Numbered from the stretch's first letter, positions 46,600-56,969 are shown. The stretch is DNA of 64,000 bases from Dyadobacter sp. Leaf189 (GCF_001424405.1 NZ_LMPS01000001.1:1051999-1115998), one strand, 5' to 3'. The notes: generated by a model from the sequence alone, not told the origin. Numbers and translations: made by a program.

Positions 46600-47090
46600 T
46601 AGCAATATGCAGGTGGATCAGGATGTTTTTGAATGAATATACGAATATAAGTAAGATTGGAAATGTTACCAATTCTGGATTAAAGAACGAATAATTGTAA
46701 CTTATATACTACTAAATCCGGCCATTTTAGCCTAAAACAGCCATTTCATTGTTATTTTTTAATAAATTATATACCTAAATTAAGAACCCTTTTTTTTGTG
46801 AAAAAATTAATATCTTTTTGTACAAACAAACGAGTAAAAAAGATTTCACCACGCTTATGCTACCAGTTTTTGGCGGTGTTGCGAACCGAATTGTGTTATA
46901 AGTACACCCTTTCATATCAGTGCCCGGCTATCTACTCACCTAACAATTAACCTATGTAATAAACTTTCCGAACTACTCCTTCCGATTTGTAGACCGGCTT
47001 CCCGGAGATGGAAGCAATGCAAGCTCTACGTTCCGTGCTTATACGGTTAAGCAATTTTCAATACCACTTTCTAACTCTAAATTTTAATCT
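46600..47090. other. Long divergent intergenic region before the second SusCD operon
   Basis: About 490 nt without a credible gene. The left part is AT-rich with A/T runs (46740-46840). The right part is a long potential 5' leader for SusC. No convincing -7/-33 pair was found for SusC; the TTTG at 46795 and TATCTTTTTG at 46811 are spaced too closely. A possible minus-strand promoter for the haloperoxidase gene is listed separately. Confidence 0.6.
46643..46673 (-). promoter_or_regulatory. Candidate promoter of haloperoxidase copy 1
   Basis: Minus strand TTG (46673-46671), 20-nt spacer, TATATTCG (46650-46643), one mismatch from the -7 consensus; 44 nt before the ATG. Confidence 0.35.
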
Positions 47091-50000
47091 ATGAGATTTT
47101 CTACTGAATGGATACCTCGTGTCATTTCGCGCGGTGTTTTTTCACTTATCCTTCTCGTTGCGACTGTCATGATCGCTCATGCGCAGAACACAGTCAAAGG
47201 CAGGATCAAGGATGAGCAAGGCCAGGCGTTACCGGGCGTGAGCGTTGTTGTCAAAGGGACCACAGCAGGAACTGTTACCGATAATGAAGGCAATTACTCC
47301 GTAAATGCGGACAGAAATTCGACATTGGTGTTTTCTTTCATTGGTTACCTGACCCAGGAAATCGAGATCGGAACCAGAAATAATGTTGATATCACATTGG
47401 CTGCCGATACCAAAGCACTTGAAGAAGTGGTGGTTGTAGGTTATGGTACTGCCAAAAAGGCAACATTGACAGGTTCTGTAACAGCTGTAAAAGGAGCTGA
47501 GCTTCAAAAAGCACCTGCTGCCAACCTTTCCAATACATTGGGCGGCCGTCTTCCGGGTATCTCAGCGGTACAAAGCAGCGGTGAGCCTGGCTACGATGGT
47601 TCTGCGATCCGTATCCGCGGTACCAACTCACTCGGTAACAGTAACGCGCTAATCGTTGTGGATGGTGTTCCCAACAGAAGTGGTGGTTTGGACCGTATCA
47701 ATCCTGCTGACATTGAAAGTATCTCCGTTTTGAAAGATGCAGCAGCTGCGATTTACGGTTCACGCGCAGGTAACGGGGTAATCCTGATTACTACCAAACG
47801 TGGAAAAACCGGCAAGCCGCAATTGTCTTACGATATGAACTTCGGGGTTTCGCAGCCAACGCGTACACCTGAAATGTCGAATGCATCTGAATATGCAACC
47901 ATCCGTAACGAATTGCAGATTTATGATAACCTTCCTGTGGGAGAGTGGCAAGGTGCATTGCAAGGCTTTAATTCAACCGGATCTTACAAAAGAATCGATA
48001 ACGGAAACGTGATCAATGCGGTTTTCAATCCGGATGATATGAAGAAGTTTGCTGATGGTTCTGATCCCTACCTGCACCCAAATACAGACTGGTATGGTTC
48101 AGTTTTGAGAAAATGGGCTCCTCAGCAGCGTCATAATGTGCAGTTGACAGGTGGTAGCGACAATATCAAATATCTGGCGTCTCTGGGCCACATTAATCAG
48201 GATGGATATTATGTGAATTCAGCGACTGGTTACAAGCAGTACGATATGCGTATCAATTTGGATACAAAAATCAATAAGTATGTAACTGCAAACCTAGGAT
48301 TGACGCTTCGCGAAGAATTCCGTCACTTCCCAAGCGGAGGTAACAGTGCGGGCGCAATCTTCCGTATGCTGATGCGTGGTAAACCAACTGAAATCGCAAT
48401 CTGGCCAGACGGAAGCCCGGGCCCGGATATCGAGAATGGACAAAATCCTGCGGTAATTACTACCAATACAACAGGTTACAATAACGACAAGAGAGATTAC
48501 ATCCAAACAAATGGCGGTCTTGAAATTCAGGTTCCTGGCGTACCAGGTTTGAAAATCAATGCAATGGCCGCATTGGATAAGCAACTTCGTCGTCAGAAAA
48601 ACTTTGAAACTCCCTGGACGCTTTTTTTCTGGGACAAAAAGACTTACGAAGCTGACGGAAAAACGCCTTTTATCACAGGTACAGTTCGTTCAACTTTCAA
48701 AGACCCGCGTATCAGAGAAAGTGCTTCTCAGGAACTTTCCATTCAGCTGACCGGCCAGGCTTCTTACGAAAAATCGATCGGCGGACACAACTTCAATGTA
48801 ATGGCGGGTATCCAGCGTGAAAAAGTGGATGCAGATGGATTCTTCGCTTTCCGTCGCTATTTTATCTCGCCTGTGGTTGACCAGCTTTTTGCGGGTGGTA
48901 CTGCTGAGCAGGATATCAACAACTTTGATCTTTACAAAAGAGCCCGTTTGAGCTACTTCGGACGTGCAGGTTACAACTTCAAAGAGAAGTATCTTGCTGA
49001 ATTCCTGTGGCGTGTAGACGGTTCGTATGTATTTCCAAAAGACGGCCGTTTCGGTTTCTTCCCTGGTATCTCAGCAGGTTGGAGGGTTTCGGAAGAAGAT
49101 TTCTGGAAGAACAATATCCGGTTCATGAACAACGTGAAAGTGCGCGGATCATGGGGACAAATGGGTGCTGAACCTTACATTCTTGGAACAGAAACCCTGG
49201 CTGAATACCAGTATTTGTCAACAATGGGCTTTGGTAGCTACATTATCAATGATCAGGTTGCCAAAACATTGCTTGAATCCCGTGTGGCCAACAGCGCATT
49301 CACATGGGAAGTTGCCAACAACAGCAACTTCGGTATCGAAGGTACGCTGCTGAACGACAAGGTTTCATTCGAGTTTGACTACTTCGTAAACAACCGTTCT
49401 AACATCCTGATCCCGAAAACAGGTACTACACCTTCGTCTGCGGGTATCGACGGCAAGCTTCCTCCTCAAAACCTGGGTAAGCTTCAAAACAAAGGATGGG
49501 AGTTTAAAGTGAGCTACGATGGTAATGCAGGCGATTTCACTTACTCTGTGAGTGTAAATGGCGGTTATGCCAAAAACAAGATCAAATATTGGGATGAAGT
49601 TCCGGGAGCTCCTTCTTATCAGCGCTCAACCGGTATGCCTTACCAGTCGTTCCTTGTTTACACTTTCGACGGTGCATTTAAAGACCAGGCTGAAATTGAT
49701 GCTAACAAACTTGATTATACACCAATTACAGGTAACCTGAGGCCTGGTGACATGAAGTTCAAAGACATCAATGGCGATGGAAAGATCAGCGCTGATGACC
49801 GTATCCGTACGCAGAAAGTTCAGCGTCCATGGTTTACCGGCGGTGCCTCGATCAACCTGGGCTACAAAGCATTCGATCTTGCTGTTCTGTTCCAGGGCGC
49901 ATTTGGCGGCTTGCAGCTGGTAGGCTTGACTGAGTCCGGCGACATTGGTAACTACCTGAAATATGACTACGATCACCGCTGGACAATCGACAACCCGACT

Positions 50001-50306
50001 GACAAGTACCCACGTTTGACCAACCGGAACAACAGGTACTATACCAACACAGGTCAGGCAGGTTTCAACGATTACTTCCTGAAAAGCAACAACTACGTGC
50101 GTTTGAAGAACATCGAGCTTGGTTATAACCTACCATCTGAGATTGGTTCTAAAATTGGCCTGAGCAATCTGCGTGTTTACGTAAATGGATTGAACCTTCT
50201 GACTTTTGACAAAATCAAGATCTGGGATCCGGAATCTACCAACACAAGCGGTCAGTACTATCCACAGGCAAGAGTTGTGAGCGCAGGTCTACGTCTAGCA
50301 TTTTAA
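47091..50306 (+). CDS. SusC/RagA-family TonB-linked outer-membrane protein
   Basis: A 1071-residue transporter with a signal peptide ending near AHAQ, a CarbopepD_reg domain (about 33-110, ALPGVSVVVKGTTAGTV), the TonB-box/plug region (EVVVVGYGTAKKATLTGSV) and a large barrel ending in AGLRLAF. Unlike the SusC at 25936 it has no STN domain and no sigma/FecR neighbours, so it is regulated differently. The SusD gene shares one base with its stop codon. Confidence 0.93.
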   Translation: MRFSTEWIPRVISRGVFSLILLVATVMIAHAQNTVKGRIKDEQGQALPGVSVVVKGTTAGTVTDNEGNYSVNADRNSTLVFSFIGYLTQEIEIGTRNNVDITLAADTKALEEVVVVGYGTAKKATLTGSVTAVKGAELQKAPAANLSNTLGGRLPGISAVQSSGEPGYDGSAIRIRGTNSLGNSNALIVVDGVPNRSGGLDRINPADIESISVLKDAAAAIYGSRAGNGVILITTKRGKTGKPQLSYDMNFGVSQPTRTPEMSNASEYATIRNELQIYDNLPVGEWQGALQGFNSTGSYKRIDNGNVINAVFNPDDMKKFADGSDPYLHPNTDWYGSVLRKWAPQQRHNVQLTGGSDNIKYLASLGHINQDGYYVNSATGYKQYDMRINLDTKINKYVTANLGLTLREEFRHFPSGGNSAGAIFRMLMRGKPTEIAIWPDGSPGPDIENGQNPAVITTNTTGYNNDKRDYIQTNGGLEIQVPGVPGLKINAMAALDKQLRRQKNFETPWTLFFWDKKTYEADGKTPFITGTVRSTFKDPRIRESASQELSIQLTGQASYEKSIGGHNFNVMAGIQREKVDADGFFAFRRYFISPVVDQLFAGGTAEQDINNFDLYKRARLSYFGRAGYNFKEKYLAEFLWRVDGSYVFPKDGRFGFFPGISAGWRVSEEDFWKNNIRFMNNVKVRGSWGQMGAEPYILGTETLAEYQYLSTMGFGSYIINDQVAKTLLESRVANSAFTWEVANNSNFGIEGTLLNDKVSFEFDYFVNNRSNILIPKTGTTPSSAGIDGKLPPQNLGKLQNKGWEFKVSYDGNAGDFTYSVSVNGGYAKNKIKYWDEVPGAPSYQRSTGMPYQSFLVYTFDGAFKDQAEIDANKLDYTPITGNLRPGDMKFKDINGDGKISADDRIRTQKVQRPWFTGGASINLGYKAFDLAVLFQGAFGGLQLVGLTESGDIGNYLKYDYDHRWTIDNPTDKYPRLTNRNNRYYTNTGQAGFNDYFLKSNNYVRLKNIELGYNLPSEIGSKIGLSNLRVYVNGLNLLTFDKIKIWDPESTNTSGQYYPQARVVSAGLRLAF

Positions 50307-52198
50307 TGAAAATCAATATGAAATTTAGCTATAAAAGTTTGTTTATAGTTGCTCTGATGACTGCCGGTGGTTTGTCATCCTGCGACACTGAATTTTTGGA
50401 TGTAACGCCACCAACCGAAATCCCAAGCGAAGAGGTTTGGAAAGACGGCGCATTGGCCGAGGGTTTTGTGACAGGTATTTACCAGGGCTTGCAGCAGGGT
50501 GGTTTCAGCGAGCAAATGCTTGCTTCCCTTACTGATGAAGCGGTATTTACCCACACAGGCCGGAACATCAATACGGTAAACGAAGGCAGTTTGAGTCCGT
50601 CGAACCTTGGCTGGGTAGATGATACCTACGGTTGGGGCCCGATGTATACGCGAATCCGTGCTGCGAACATCGCGATAGCAAACCTTGCTACGGCTACGTT
50701 TACTGATGAAACGCTTAAAGCCCGCCTGAAAGGGGAAGCTTATTATATGAGAGCTTACTACTACCAGCAGCTGGTGCGCTACTATGGTGCTGTTCCCCTG
50801 ATCAAAAAGGTTTATGCATTGAATGAAGACTACTCTACACCTCGTAACACTTACGATGAATGTGTGAAGTCTATCGTAAGTGACCTTGACAGTGCTGCAT
50901 TATTGCTCGAAGGAAAAACGCTGGTAAAAGGCAGGGCTTCCAAAGTAGCAGCTTTGGCCTTGAAATCACGTGTGTTGTTGTATGCAGCAAGTGATCTTCA
51001 CGACATTCCAACGGCGAAAGCGAAGTCAAGCGTTATCTCAGGATATCCGAATCCTGAATTCCTGGGATACCTTACCGGCGATCGCGCTGCACGCTGGACT
51101 GCTGCTCAGGCAGCCGCAAAAGCTGCATTGGATGCAAGTAACGGTGGATATAAGTTAAACCTGACCGCGCCGGTTTCTGCTGAGCAAGGAAAGCTTAACT
51201 ACATCTCCGTAGCAATGGCAGGTGCAAGTGCTGATAAAACGCTTGATCCGACTGGTGCAAACGAGCTGATTTTTGCAAGATACTTTACACCAAGTCTTGG
51301 TGAAGGTGCCCGTCAGACTGGCTTGAACAACGGACCAAATGGTTACCACAACTGGGCTGGAAATACCCCGATCGGTTTGCTGGTAGATGATTACGAAATG
51401 ATGGACGGAACTCCGTTTGCCTGGACAAACCCTACGCACAAAGCTGCTCCCTACACAAACCGTGATCCACGTTTTTACGCAACTGTGATGTATGACGGAG
51501 CTCCCTGGAAGCCACGTCCATCGGATGCAAAAGATCCTGCGAACCAGATTCAAACCGGCGCTTATGATCTGCTGGACGATAAAGGTGCATTGATTAACCG
51601 CAAAGGATTGGATACCCGCAGCAGCTCAATTGAAGACTGGAACGGTAGCCGCACAGGTTACTACATGCGTAAGTTCATCGATCCAAACCCTGCATTGTAC
51701 GATAACACCGACCGTCAGAATATTCCATGGCCTTTTATCCGTGTAACTGAGGTAGTGTTCAACTACATCGAAGCAAGCATTGAATTGGGTCAGGATGCAG
51801 TTGCATTGGAATGGCTGAACAAGATCCGTTTCCGCGCTGGTATGCCTGCGTTGAAAGTATCTGGCGCAGCTTTGAGAGACGCTTATCGTCATGAAAAACG
51901 CGTTGAAATGGCATATGAAGAGCAACGTTACCACGATGCACGTCGCTGGATGATCGCCGAGCAGACTTTGGGCCGGCCGCTTCAATACATTAACGTAATC
52001 GGTAAGTTCAAGCCAGGTAAGTCAATGAAAGAGCCTTATCATTATGATACAACGGTTTACGATTATACTTACACGCCGGTGGAAGAGAAATCTCATGAAA
52101 ACCGGAAGTGGGTGGATAAAATGTATTTCCGTCCGTTCAGCCGTGATGAGATCAACCGGAATGCGAAGTTGGTTCAAAACCCGGGCTACGACAAATAG
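50306..52198 (+). CDS. SusD/RagB-family nutrient-binding lipoprotein
   Basis: A 630-residue lipoprotein with lipobox cysteine C26 (LSSC), then DTEFLDVTPPTEIPSEEVWKD. The helical SusD core is seen in KGEAYYMRAYYYQQLVRYYGAVPLI, and the end has PFSRDEINRNAKLVQNPGY. It is longer than the usual 500 residues. It starts at the TAATG junction with SusC, so the pair is tightly coupled. A terminator at 52224 separates it from the FG-GAP gene. Confidence 0.92.
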   Translation: MKINMKFSYKSLFIVALMTAGGLSSCDTEFLDVTPPTEIPSEEVWKDGALAEGFVTGIYQGLQQGGFSEQMLASLTDEAVFTHTGRNINTVNEGSLSPSNLGWVDDTYGWGPMYTRIRAANIAIANLATATFTDETLKARLKGEAYYMRAYYYQQLVRYYGAVPLIKKVYALNEDYSTPRNTYDECVKSIVSDLDSAALLLEGKTLVKGRASKVAALALKSRVLLYAASDLHDIPTAKAKSSVISGYPNPEFLGYLTGDRAARWTAAQAAAKAALDASNGGYKLNLTAPVSAEQGKLNYISVAMAGASADKTLDPTGANELIFARYFTPSLGEGARQTGLNNGPNGYHNWAGNTPIGLLVDDYEMMDGTPFAWTNPTHKAAPYTNRDPRFYATVMYDGAPWKPRPSDAKDPANQIQTGAYDLLDDKGALINRKGLDTRSSSIEDWNGSRTGYYMRKFIDPNPALYDNTDRQNIPWPFIRVTEVVFNYIEASIELGQDAVALEWLNKIRFRAGMPALKVSGAALRDAYRHEKRVEMAYEEQRYHDARRWMIAEQTLGRPLQYINVIGKFKPGKSMKEPYHYDTTVYDYTYTPVEEKSHENRKWVDKMYFRPFSRDEINRNAKLVQNPGYDK

Positions 52199-52223
52199 TA
52201 ATATTTTATTGATTATTTTTACT

Positions 52224-52262
52224 GAAACTATGTCTTCGATGAGGAGACATAGTTTCTTTTTT
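52224..52262 (+). terminator. Intrinsic terminator inside the SusCD-haloperoxidase locus
   Basis: A perfect 12-bp stem (52224-52235 with 52245-52256), 9-nt loop, then a T-run. It lies 26 nt after susD and 36 nt before the next gene. Confidence 0.85.
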
Positions 52263-52291
52263 CTATCCCTTTATAAATCTTCTTTCGCTGT

Positions 52292-55200
52292 ATGAAGCGC
52301 TTTAAATCCTGGAAATCAGGTGTTGTGGCTGGGTTGGTAGGTCTGAGTCTCGTTTGCTGTAATAAAGAGGCTGAAAAGGAAAAGCAGGAAGAAAACAGCA
52401 GCCCGCCACTTTTTACATCGCTGTCTCCCGAAAAAACCAAGGTCGATTTTAGTAATACACTCACGGAAGGTTTGAATACCAATGTGTTGATGTACGAATA
52501 TTTCTATAATGGCGGCGGGGTAGCGGTCGGGGACGTGAATGGAGATGGGCTCGACGATATCTACTTCACAGGAAATATGGTGTCCAATAAGCTGTATCTC
52601 AACAAAGGGAATATGGTTTTTGAGGATATCACAGCACAGGCGTTAGTTGGTGGCCGGGAAAAACCCTGGAAAACGGGAGTTACAATGGCCGACGTGAATG
52701 GCGACGGGAAACTGGATATTTACGTTTGCTACTCCGGCAACGTTTCACCCGAAAGCTTGCGTAACCAACTGTTTGTCAATAAAGGAAATAATGCAGCAGG
52801 AATACCGCAGTTTGAAGAAATGGCAGGCCAGTATGGTCTGGCCGATCCGAGTAATAGTACGCAGGCTGCCTTTTTTGATTTTGACAAAGACGGCGATCTG
52901 GATATGTTTTTGCTCAACCATAATCCTAAGTCGCTGCCCATTCTCGATGAAGCCAGTACAGCCGACCTTCTGAGTAAAGATGATCCTGTAACTGGCGTAC
53001 GTTTATTCCGCAACGATCCGAAAGGAAGCGCGCCTTTCTTTACGGATATCACCAAAAAAGCCGGCATTCACAGTTCTCCGCTGACATACGGACTTGGGAT
53101 CGGTATTGCAGATATCAACCAGGATGGCTGGCAGGATATGTACATTTCCAACGATTATTCCGTACCTGATTTTTTATACATCAATAATAAAAACGGCACT
53201 TTCACCGATGTGCTGGATGAAAGTATCGGTCACACTTCGCATTCGTCAATGGGCAGCGATATTGCCGATTTCAATAACGACGGGCTGCCGGACATTTTTA
53301 CGCTGGATATGTTGCCAGAAGACAACCGGAGACAAAAGTTGCTTTCCGGTCTGGATAACTACGAACTCTTCGACTTCAATGTAAAAGTGGGCTTTCATCA
53401 CCAGTATATGCGCAATATGCTGCAAATGAATGAGGGGACAAGCAAAGGCTCGAAGGTGCCTGTTTTCTCGGAAGTAGGTCAGCTTGCAGGCGTTTCAAAT
53501 ACGGATTGGAGCTGGGCTACGCTGTTTGCAGATTACGACAATGACGGCTGGAAAGACATTTTCGTCACAAACGGAAACTTGCGTGATTTCACCAATATGG
53601 ATTTTGTCAAATTCATGGGAGATCATTTGAAACGCATTGAAGGACAGGTTAAGCGGGAAGATGTGCTGCAATTGGTGTACCAGATGCCTTCTTCAAACAT
53701 GAAAAATTACCTTTTCAGGAATGGTAAAAACCTTACGTTCAGTAATGTAGCGGATAGCTGGGGGCTGGGTGAAATATCGAATAGCGGCGGAGCAGCTTAC
53801 GCAGACCTTGATAATGACGGCGACCTGGATCTGATCGTCAATAACATCAACAAGCCGGCTTTTATTTACCAGAATGAAGGAAATAAGCTTTTGCAGAACA
53901 ATTACCTCAAAATCAAGTTAGAAGGAGAGGGGAAAAATACTTTCGGAGCGGGTGCGAAAGTGACTATTTACCAGAAGGGTCAAAAGCAATTCCTGGAACA
54001 AATGCCGACACGCGGGTACCAGTCGAGCGTGTCGCCTATTCTCCATTTTGGTTTGGGTAAAAATGGCCATGTTGATTCCTTGTCGGTGACCTGGTTGAGC
54101 GGCAAGCAGCAGAAAATCGTTTCACCAAAAGTTAACCAGCAACTGGTACTCTCTGAGGTAAATGGAAAAATGACCAAATCGTTTCCACCAAAATACAATC
54201 CTGCATTTAACCCGATTCCTTCTCCGATTGCATTCAAAAGCCCTTCGATTACAACCAATGATTTCAAAAGGCAGCCGCTGCTGATCAACCCGATTTCATT
54301 TTCGGGACCTTGTCTGAAAAAGGGCGATATTAATGGCGACGGACTGGAAGATGTGTATGCAGGCGGGGGCGCAGGTGAGCCGGCGAAGCTGTATATCCAG
54401 CAAAAAAATGGTTCGTTTACCAGCAAGCCGGTACCCGCATTTGAAACAGACAAACAATCAGAAGACACAGATGCATTGTTTTTTGACGCCAATGGAGATG
54501 GTTTTCAGGATTTGTTCGTGTGCAGCGGCGGATATGCCAGCTTTATGCCCGAAGATCCTTTGCTGCAAAGCAGGTTATATCTGAATGATGGAAAAGGGAA
54601 TCTGACCAGGAGCATTTCATCGCTACCGAAAATGCTGACAAGTACCAGCTGCGTGCGGGTTGCGGATCTGAATGGGGATGGTAAGCCCGATTTATTTGTC
54701 GGCGGGCGGGTAATTCCCGGCCGGTACCCCGAAGCGCCAAGAAGTTATGTATTGATCAATGACGGGAAAGGGAATTTTTCGGATCAGACTAAAAAGTGGA
54801 ATGCGGATCTTGAAAAAATAGGACTGGTAACCGACGCAGCCTGGACAGATTTGAACAATGATAAAAAGCCGGACTTGATTTTGGTAGGCGAGTGGATGCC
54901 GGTAACTGTTTTTATCAATACAAATGGAAAGCTGGAAAATAAAACCGCGGACTATTTTGCCAAACCTTACAAAGGATGGTGGAATAAAATACTGGTAGAA
55001 GATTTCAATGGTGACGGAAAGCAGGATCTGGTCATAGGCAATATGGGGCTGAACACGCAATGCAAAGCCAGCGATTCTGAGCCTGTTCAGATGATCTACA
55101 AGGATTTTGACGATAACGGATCGATCGATCCGATTATGAGTTTCTATATCCAGGGTAAAAGCTATCCATATGTAACGCGTGATGAGTTACTGGATCAGAT

Positions 55201-55675
55201 GAGCATTATGCGGACCCGTTTTCAGGATTATAAAAGCTACGCTGATGCTTCGGTTAAAGAGATTTTTACTGCGGAAGAATTACAAGGCGCGCAGGAACTC
55301 GAATCGAATTATCTGAAAACAGCCTATTTTGAATCCAATGCGGCAGGTAAGTTCGTTGAGAGACAGCTTCCGCTGGAAGTGCAAAGTGCGCCGGTTTACA
55401 CCATTACCAGTCTGGATTACAACGGTGACGGCCACAAGGACCTGCTGTTTTGCGGGAATGTGAGTAAGGCGAGACTGCGGTTTGGTAAGTACGACGCCAA
55501 TTACGGGATACTATTGAAAGGGGACGGAAAAGGAAAGTTCGCCTACATCCGGCAGACTGATTCGGGTTTTAGCCTGAAAGGGGATGTGAGAAGCGTGCTG
55601 CCGATTGGCAATAAATTGTTGTTTGGGATAAATCAGAAGGAAATAAAAGCATATCAGATTGGTAAAGTTCAGTAA
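52292..55675 (+). CDS. FG-GAP/VCBS-repeat and ASPIC/UnbV-domain lipoprotein
   Basis: An 1127-residue secreted protein. The signal peptide ends at CC (22-23), probably a lipoprotein site. Many FG-GAP/VCBS-like calcium-binding repeats of the DxNxDGxxD type are seen (GDVNGDGLDDIY, ADVNGDGKLDIY, ADLDNDGDLDLIV and others in both halves). An ASPIC/UnbV segment lies near 560-620 (GAGAKVTIY, HFGLGKNGHVDSLSVTWLSG). Such proteins are common partners of SusCD pairs; they likely bind ligands or assemble on the surface, with no known catalysis. The haloperoxidase gene overlaps its end by 17 nt. Confidence 0.88.
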   Translation: MKRFKSWKSGVVAGLVGLSLVCCNKEAEKEKQEENSSPPLFTSLSPEKTKVDFSNTLTEGLNTNVLMYEYFYNGGGVAVGDVNGDGLDDIYFTGNMVSNKLYLNKGNMVFEDITAQALVGGREKPWKTGVTMADVNGDGKLDIYVCYSGNVSPESLRNQLFVNKGNNAAGIPQFEEMAGQYGLADPSNSTQAAFFDFDKDGDLDMFLLNHNPKSLPILDEASTADLLSKDDPVTGVRLFRNDPKGSAPFFTDITKKAGIHSSPLTYGLGIGIADINQDGWQDMYISNDYSVPDFLYINNKNGTFTDVLDESIGHTSHSSMGSDIADFNNDGLPDIFTLDMLPEDNRRQKLLSGLDNYELFDFNVKVGFHHQYMRNMLQMNEGTSKGSKVPVFSEVGQLAGVSNTDWSWATLFADYDNDGWKDIFVTNGNLRDFTNMDFVKFMGDHLKRIEGQVKREDVLQLVYQMPSSNMKNYLFRNGKNLTFSNVADSWGLGEISNSGGAAYADLDNDGDLDLIVNNINKPAFIYQNEGNKLLQNNYLKIKLEGEGKNTFGAGAKVTIYQKGQKQFLEQMPTRGYQSSVSPILHFGLGKNGHVDSLSVTWLSGKQQKIVSPKVNQQLVLSEVNGKMTKSFPPKYNPAFNPIPSPIAFKSPSITTNDFKRQPLLINPISFSGPCLKKGDINGDGLEDVYAGGGAGEPAKLYIQQKNGSFTSKPVPAFETDKQSEDTDALFFDANGDGFQDLFVCSGGYASFMPEDPLLQSRLYLNDGKGNLTRSISSLPKMLTSTSCVRVADLNGDGKPDLFVGGRVIPGRYPEAPRSYVLINDGKGNFSDQTKKWNADLEKIGLVTDAAWTDLNNDKKPDLILVGEWMPVTVFINTNGKLENKTADYFAKPYKGWWNKILVEDFNGDGKQDLVIGNMGLNTQCKASDSEPVQMIYKDFDDNGSIDPIMSFYIQGKSYPYVTRDELLDQMSIMRTRFQDYKSYADASVKEIFTAEELQGAQELESNYLKTAYFESNAAGKFVERQLPLEVQSAPVYTITSLDYNGDGHKDLLFCGNVSKARLRFGKYDANYGILLKGDGKGKFAYIRQTDSGFSLKGDVRSVLPIGNKLLFGINQKEIKAYQIGKVQ

Positions 55676-56969
55676 AATCATTGCGCTGCTGCTCGCACTT
55701 GGGATTTTGGCGGGGTGCAGTAAACAGCAAAAGGAATACAACATTAGTCCGGAAACGATTGGCCAGGTTACCCTACAGATGACCGACGTGATGGTGCATG
55801 ATGTAACTAATCCGCCATTGAGCGCCCGGTTTTTTGCCTACGCCTGCTTGGCCGGGTATGAGACAGTAGCGCAGCATGACAGTGCTTACAAAAGCATGCA
55901 CGGTGTGTTAAACGATTTTCCCCAAATTACGAAACCGGCCATTGAAACATACTCCTACCAACTGGCGGCAGTAATGGCGATGCTGGAAACTGCCAAGAAA
56001 ATGCAGCCTTCTGGCGCACTCTTGCAGAAGTACCAGGACCGACTGCTTGATTCGTGCAAAACACTTGGCTGGGATGAGGATGTGCTCGCTGGTTCCCGGG
56101 AGTATGGAATTGCGATCAGCAAGCAGATCCTGAAATACGCCAAAGCGGACAAATACAACCTGATCAGCAACTATCCGCGGTACGAGCCGCGCAACACGCC
56201 AGGTACCTGGTACCCGACGCCGCCGGGATATTTCCCGCCGGTCGAGCCTTTTTTTAGCACGGTAAGGCCGTTCACGCTTGACTCTTCTTCCCAGTTCATC
56301 CCGCCTCCTCCTGTTGCATTTTCGGAAAAGAAAGACTCTGAGTTTTTCAGGTTGATGAAAATGAATTATGATGATAAAAAGGAGCAGGAGCATTTAGTTA
56401 CTGCCGCATTCTGGGATTGTAATCCATTTGCATTGGAAAACAGAGGCCACTTGCTGGTAGGAATGAAAAAAATCTCGCCCGGCGCGCATTGGATGGGTAT
56501 AACGGATATTGCATGCAAGCAGGCGAAGACAGATTTTTGCAAAACTTTGCTGATCAATACCAGTGTTGCGATTGGCTTAATGGATAGTTTTATGACTTGC
56601 TGGGATGAGAAATACAGAAGTAACCGCATTCGTCCTGAAACCGCGATCCGGAAATTCATCGATCCTACCTGGAAGCCCTTTTTGCAAACGCCTCCATTCC
56701 CCGAGTACCTGAGCGGCCACTCTGTGATATCAACTTGCTCAGCTGTTATACTCACGCATTACCTCGGAGAAAACTTTGCTTATACCGATTCGGTTGAAGA
56801 ACGTTTCAACCTGAAAGCACGCAAGTTTCCCTCATTTAAGGCTGCCGCATTGGAATCGGGCGCTTCAAGATTCTACGGCGGAATCCACTTTATGGATGCG
56901 ATTACAAATGGGCAGAAGCAGGGAGAGCAGGTAGGAGAGTGGGTTGTGAAAACTTTGGAGAAGCGCTAG
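55659..56969 (+). CDS. Vanadium-dependent haloperoxidase-like lipoprotein (PAP2 superfamily), copy 2
   Basis: A 436-residue lipoprotein with a clear LAGC lipobox (C20), started at a TTG inside the FG-GAP gene. The PAP2 motifs CWDEKYRSNRIRPET, PEYLSGHSVIS and SRFYGGIHFMD are intact and align with copy 1 at 45250, as do NTPGTWYPTPP and VRPFTLDS. It is a clear but diverged paralogue. Overlap with the upstream gene means the two are translated together. Whether it uses vanadate or is a phosphatase is unknown. Confidence 0.82.
   Translation: MVKFSKIIALLLALGILAGCSKQQKEYNISPETIGQVTLQMTDVMVHDVTNPPLSARFFAYACLAGYETVAQHDSAYKSMHGVLNDFPQITKPAIETYSYQLAAVMAMLETAKKMQPSGALLQKYQDRLLDSCKTLGWDEDVLAGSREYGIAISKQILKYAKADKYNLISNYPRYEPRNTPGTWYPTPPGYFPPVEPFFSTVRPFTLDSSSQFIPPPPVAFSEKKDSEFFRLMKMNYDDKKEQEHLVTAAFWDCNPFALENRGHLLVGMKKISPGAHWMGITDIACKQAKTDFCKTLLINTSVAIGLMDSFMTCWDEKYRSNRIRPETAIRKFIDPTWKPFLQTPPFPEYLSGHSVISTCSAVILTHYLGENFAYTDSVEERFNLKARKFPSFKAAALESGASRFYGGIHFMDAITNGQKQGEQVGEWVVKTLEKR

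Noticed and set aside
46795..46820. Promoter of the second SusC gene at TTTG / TATCTTTTTG
   Set aside because: Spacing of about 14 nt is too short and the -7 element has mismatches; not reported as a promoter.
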